A stretch of 64,000 bases of DNA from Mariprofundus sp. NF (lineage in GTDB: Bacteria; Pseudomonadota; Zetaproteobacteria; Mariprofundales; Mariprofundaceae): NCBI RefSeq assembly GCF_013387455.1, contig NZ_VWNC01000001.1, positions 124,001 through 188,000 on the forward strand, in the 5' to 3' direction. This document shows, piece by piece, positions 60,706 to 64,000 of the stretch (within the stretch, counting starts at the first letter, position 1; every line of letters begins with the position of its first letter). A program made the position numbers and the translations under genes. The notes beneath the pieces were generated by a model, which saw only the letters and a list, made by a program, of their open reading frames with translations, searched no databases and was not told the origin of the DNA.

Positions 60706-62205
60706 GTGCAGACGGATGATTTAAACCCGCAGAAAACTTATCGAATCAGAGCTGAGTCCCTCATGGATGCAGTCAAAACCTATGTGCCACGTATTCCGAT
60801 TCGCTGGCGATGGACGATGCTCGTTGGTTTTACCGTAGCGCTGGTCGTTGTTTTTCTTTTCTTTGTTATTCTGGATATTGAGCGCGATGCATGGCTTGAG
60901 AGTCAGGCAGCGCAGGCTGAACTGCAGGTGGATCGACTGACTGATGAGTTGAAGCTGCCTATGCTCTCGGGCAGTAGTGCCGAGACCGATCTTGTTGTGC
61001 AGGGGTTTCTGGAAAAGGTTCCGACAGTGCTCGGTATCTTGCTCAGGAAGTCCGATGGTAAAATTCATTCTTATGGCGATGTTGGCAGCAGTGGTGGTCC
61101 GATTGCGGCGATATCGGTGGCTAACAGTGTGAGCCGTCTGCCGGTGGAGGCGCTCTGGTATAGCAAAGGCGTGTTGTATGCAGATACGTCGCTGGGTGCA
61201 GTGGGCGTGCGTTTTTCCGAGCAGGCGTGGCAGGATATTGCCGGTAAGCTGGGGCAGAAGATATCGATTGCTGCGGTCATTGTTGTTCTCTTTTCAGCCC
61301 TGTGGGTCTACTGGCTTGCCGGACGCATGAGTAAACCTCTTGAGATGCTGGCTGATGCCGCCCGACAGGTGGCATCGGGTGATTACCATGTGGATATGCA
61401 GGTCTCCGGTAATGATGAGATTTCTGATGCGGTATCTCAGTTTAATGTGATGGCACGGGAGCTTGCCCATAAAGAGAAGCTGCGGGAAGAGTTTGGCCGT
61501 TATCTCAATCCAAAACTTGTAACCGATATGTTTGATGGCGGCTCGACCCGATTGGAGAATCATCGGCAGGAGGTCACGGTTCTGTTCGCTGATATGGTTC
61601 ACTTCACCTCCTTCTCTGAATCCACCGATACCAGCGAAGTGGTCAATGTCCTTAATACCCATTTTGAGGTGTTTAACAGGATTATCGCTTACTATGGTGG
61701 CCATGTGGATAAATATATTGGTGATGCAGTGATGGCGGTATTTAATCACCCTTTTGCGGATAAGGATCATGCCCGGCATGCTGCCAAGGCGGGGCTGGCT
61801 ATTGCCATTGCCTGCCAGGAGCTGGCTATAAAACGTTCAGATGGTGATCCGATCAGTTTCCGCATAGGCATGAACTGTGGTCAGGCGATTGCCGGTAATA
61901 TCGGCGCTGCCAAACGGCTGGAGTATACTGTTATTGGTGATGCGGTGAATGTGGCATCACGCATGTCCGGCATCGGGCAGGGTGGTACGTTGGTGATGCC
62001 TCGGGCCACCTTTGAATCTCTGGGTCAGGGTTTTGTCTTTGAGAGTATCGGAGAGCGGGATATTAAGGGTGTGACTGTAGAGCTTGAACTGGGTGTGGTA
62101 AGTATAAAGAGCAAGCAGGTGGCACGAAATATCGAACATGTCGTTGGTCTGGCATTTGATCTTGATCTTCCCGAGGATGTGCGTCAGATGGCAGGGGAGA
62201 TATAA
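60706..62205 (+). CDS. Class III adenylate/guanylate cyclase with HAMP domain
   Basis: A 499-residue inner-membrane cyclase. Two spans (about 36-57 and 188-207) enclose a periplasmic sensor domain (58-187); HAMP follows (about 208-262). The cyclase domain (about 285-460) has both metal-binding Asp (LFADMVHFTSF; KYIGDAVMAVF), the purine-selecting Lys in DKYIGD, and the transition-state Asn/Arg in YTVIGDAVNVASRM. It should be catalytically active, probably as a homodimer. The Lys favours ATP as substrate. The start is GTG. Confidence 0.93.
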   Translation: MQTDDLNPQKTYRIRAESLMDAVKTYVPRIPIRWRWTMLVGFTVALVVVFLFFVILDIERDAWLESQAAQAELQVDRLTDELKLPMLSGSSAETDLVVQGFLEKVPTVLGILLRKSDGKIHSYGDVGSSGGPIAAISVANSVSRLPVEALWYSKGVLYADTSLGAVGVRFSEQAWQDIAGKLGQKISIAAVIVVLFSALWVYWLAGRMSKPLEMLADAARQVASGDYHVDMQVSGNDEISDAVSQFNVMARELAHKEKLREEFGRYLNPKLVTDMFDGGSTRLENHRQEVTVLFADMVHFTSFSESTDTSEVVNVLNTHFEVFNRIIAYYGGHVDKYIGDAVMAVFNHPFADKDHARHAAKAGLAIAIACQELAIKRSDGDPISFRIGMNCGQAIAGNIGAAKRLEYTVIGDAVNVASRMSGIGQGGTLVMPRATFESLGQGFVFESIGERDIKGVTVELELGVVSIKSKQVARNIEHVVGLAFDLDLPEDVRQMAGEI

Positions 62206-62209
62206 GCCG

Positions 62210-63334
62210 ATGAAACGTCTTCTGCTATTTGCCCTGCTGGCTCTGCTTCTCTCTGCCTGTGCTGCCACCAAAAGCAGTATGTTTGAAAAAGGTATGCGCT
62301 TCCAGGTGATGAATCCTTATGTGGAGATCAAGTATGATTTCGAGCGGGGCCGAATCATGCAGGCCCGGCTGCGGGTGCTGGCTCTGGATAAGAAGCATCA
62401 GGATTATGCTGTAGCACACAGGTATTTGAAAAAGACCATCGAACCGGCCCGCAGACGACTTTTTGTTCACTATCTGCGCACTGCCAAGCGGTTGGAGAGG
62501 GCGAAGCGCTGGGCTGATGCGATGGAGGCTTATGCTCAGGCCAAGTCGGTGACCATCAAACCTGAGGTGATGGAGAAAAAACGCTCTGAGATGGAGTTCA
62601 GGATGCGCCAGCTGCGTCTGGATCGGCTGCTGAAATTGCGCCGCAACGAGGATTCAGTATGGCTGGGTAACCTGCCGGCATATGAACCACCACATGGCTT
62701 GAGTGGCAAAGATGATGTCTATCAGCACCAGCGGGAGGTCTACCTTGAGGGGTTGGATGAACGTGCTGATGCCGCATATCAGGGCGCTAAATTCTATCTG
62801 CGCAGAGATCAGCCTGAAATTGCCTATGTCGAGGTCGAATCCCATCTGAGATTGCAGCCCGACTCAGGGCGAGGCAAAAGGATGTTGGCTGAGATCAGCA
62901 AAGAGATGCCGAAACAGATAACCATCCATGGTAATATCTATAAAAAGAGAACGAATAACAGCAGTAAGCGTGCTTCAACAGCCACAGCCGCTACAGCCGA
63001 GCAGATTCAAACAGCCATGAAGCGCGGTGATCTGCTGGAGGCGAGACGGCTGGCGCATAGCTATCGCCGTGGTGATGGCAAGGATGCAGAGAAGCTGTTG
63101 AGTCAGGTGCAGAAGAAGATCGAGGCGAAAGCGGCCGAAAAATTCACCGCAGGTAGCCAGGCCTTCCGCAAAGAGAAGCTGGATGAGGCGATCAGTTACT
63201 GGAGTGATAGTGTTGCCCTGATGCCGGAGCAGGCGGAATATGTCGAAGCGCTGCACCGCGTTCGGCAGTTGAAAGAGCGCTTGAACCTGCTTCGTGAGCA
63301 GAAAGATTCCGACCCGGTTCCAGAAGAGGAGTAA
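62210..63334 (+). CDS. TPR-type lipoprotein of unknown function
   Basis: A 374-residue lipoprotein: [17 protein letters not shown] gives a lipobox with Cys17. The mature protein has helical TPR-like repeats ([76 protein letters not shown]), a low-complexity linker (about 250-265) and an acidic end (SDPVPEEE). ATG 62210 is the start; the frame before it is inside the cyclase gene. Two bases separate its stop from ispG. Its partner proteins are unknown. Confidence 0.82.
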   Translation: MKRLLLFALLALLLSACAATKSSMFEKGMRFQVMNPYVEIKYDFERGRIMQARLRVLALDKKHQDYAVAHRYLKKTIEPARRRLFVHYLRTAKRLERAKRWADAMEAYAQAKSVTIKPEVMEKKRSEMEFRMRQLRLDRLLKLRRNEDSVWLGNLPAYEPPHGLSGKDDVYQHQREVYLEGLDERADAAYQGAKFYLRRDQPEIAYVEVESHLRLQPDSGRGKRMLAEISKEMPKQITIHGNIYKKRTNNSSKRASTATAATAEQIQTAMKRGDLLEARRLAHSYRRGDGKDAEKLLSQVQKKIEAKAAEKFTAGSQAFRKEKLDEAISYWSDSVALMPEQAEYVEALHRVRQLKERLNLLREQKDSDPVPEEE

Positions 63335-63335
63335 G

Positions 63336-64000
63336 ATGCGCGATCAGATCGTAGCGAGCAGAAGAAAAACCAGAGAAATTGATGTTGGCGGTGTAAAGGT
63401 TGGTGGTGATGCACCGATCGCTGTGCAGTCGATGACCAATACACTGACCACTGATATTGATGCCACCGTGGCGCAGGTGCAGCGGCTGGAGAGTGCAGGT
63501 GCGGACATTGTGCGCATCTCTGTGCCCGATCCTGAGTCGGCCGCAGCGATGCCGGAGATTCTGTCCCAGACGAGTGTGCCGATCATCGCCGATATCCACT
63601 TCAGTTATAAGATGGCACTGGCCTCTCTGGAAGCTGGCGTGCATGGCCTGCGTCTGAATCCGGGCAATATCGGTTCACGTGATCGCGTGGAGCGGGTGGT
63701 GAAAGCTGCTGCTGAACGTAATATCTCGATTCGTATCGGAGTGAATGCCGGTTCGCTTGAGAAAGAGTTGAATGAGAAATATGGCGAGCCGTGTGCTGAT
63801 GCCATGGTCGAATCTGCTCTGCGCCATATTCATATTCTTGAGGAGATGAACTTCTCCGATATCAAGGTCTCTCTGAAAGCGAGTAACATCCCGATGACCG
63901 TTGCGGCGTATCGTAAACTGGCAGCGCAGGTGGATTATCCACTGCATCTGGGCATCACTGAATCTGGCAGCCTGTTTGGCGGCACAGTGAAATCTTCAGT
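63336..64000 (+). CDS. ispG: 4-hydroxy-3-methylbut-2-enyl diphosphate synthase IspG (3' end outside window)
   Basis: IspG (GcpE) makes HMBPP in the MEP isoprenoid pathway using a [4Fe-4S] cluster. The first 221 residues are present: [68 protein letters not shown] and HLGITESG. The cluster-binding Cys lie later, beyond the window. ATG 63336 follows AGGAG at the end of the lipoprotein gene. The gene runs off the right edge. Confidence 0.98.
   Translation, partial: MRDQIVASRRKTREIDVGGVKVGGDAPIAVQSMTNTLTTDIDATVAQVQRLESAGADIVRISVPDPESAAAMPEILSQTSVPIIADIHFSYKMALASLEAGVHGLRLNPGNIGSRDRVERVVKAAAERNISIRIGVNAGSLEKELNEKYGEPCADAMVESALRHIHILEEMNFSDIKVSLKASNIPMTVAAYRKLAAQVDYPLHLGITESGSLFGGTVKSS

Overview
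The window reads as chromosome of a motile Gram-negative proteobacterium. It carries lipoproteins with outer-membrane-type signals, a full proteobacterial flagellar export/basal-body cluster with sigma54-type activators, an IscR/Isc iron-sulfur module and a dense set of c-di-GMP proteins. The gene style suggests a Zetaproteobacterium (Mariprofundus-like), but that is an impression, not something the sequence proves here.

Layout. 1-2.4 kb: 3' end of a peptide/nickel-type ABC permease, then a small orphan membrane-protein gene bounded by short palindromes; the second palindrome is split by an IS110-family (IS1111-like) element. 2.4-7.5 kb: nagZ, a REC-PAS-GGDEF-EAL protein, a PilZ protein and a dicarboxylate/glutamate symporter. 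7.7-21.8 kb: mostly co-directional housekeeping genes (rpsO, pnp, M16 protease, cysE, iscR-iscS-iscA, ACT regulator, def, BamE-like lipoprotein, mutM, argS, SPOR protein, AmgK-like kinase, slyD, a LuxR-type response regulator). 22.1-25.8 kb: prmC, prfA, hemA and a degenerate JAMM-like gene on the minus strand. 25.9-31.2 kb: M23 peptidase, a palindrome-bounded orphan gene, maeB, a cluster of four hairpins and panE. 31.2-33.9 kb: lapD-lapG. 34-50.5 kb: flagellar genes on the minus strand (flgB, flgC, fliE-fliJ, a MotE-like gene, an unusual ion channel, then fliK, flgD, flgE). Between the channel and fliK, plus-strand orphan genes sit between three more palindromes. 50.4-62.2 kb: two sigma54 activators, a TPR protein, response regulators, an HD-GYP phosphodiesterase, PilZ, two diguanylate cyclases, a FliX-like protein, BolA, YhbY and a class III nucleotide cyclase. 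62.2-64 kb: a TPR lipoprotein and the start of ispG.

The most unusual signal is the palindrome-bounded gene units. Seven copies of a short imperfect palindrome (left arm near GAATGNCYGCTT, right arm near AAGCRGACATTC) flank every orphan AT-rich gene in the window. They lie directly at stop codons, and their sequence type appears to follow the orientation of the gene they bound. One palindrome has been cut by the IS110-family element at a CT dinucleotide, and joining the two flanks restores the palindrome. The second theme is second-messenger and motility control: sigma54-like promoters sit upstream of flgB and of a FliX-like/diguanylate-cyclase pair, and a LapD/LapG adhesion switch lies just downstream of the hook genes.
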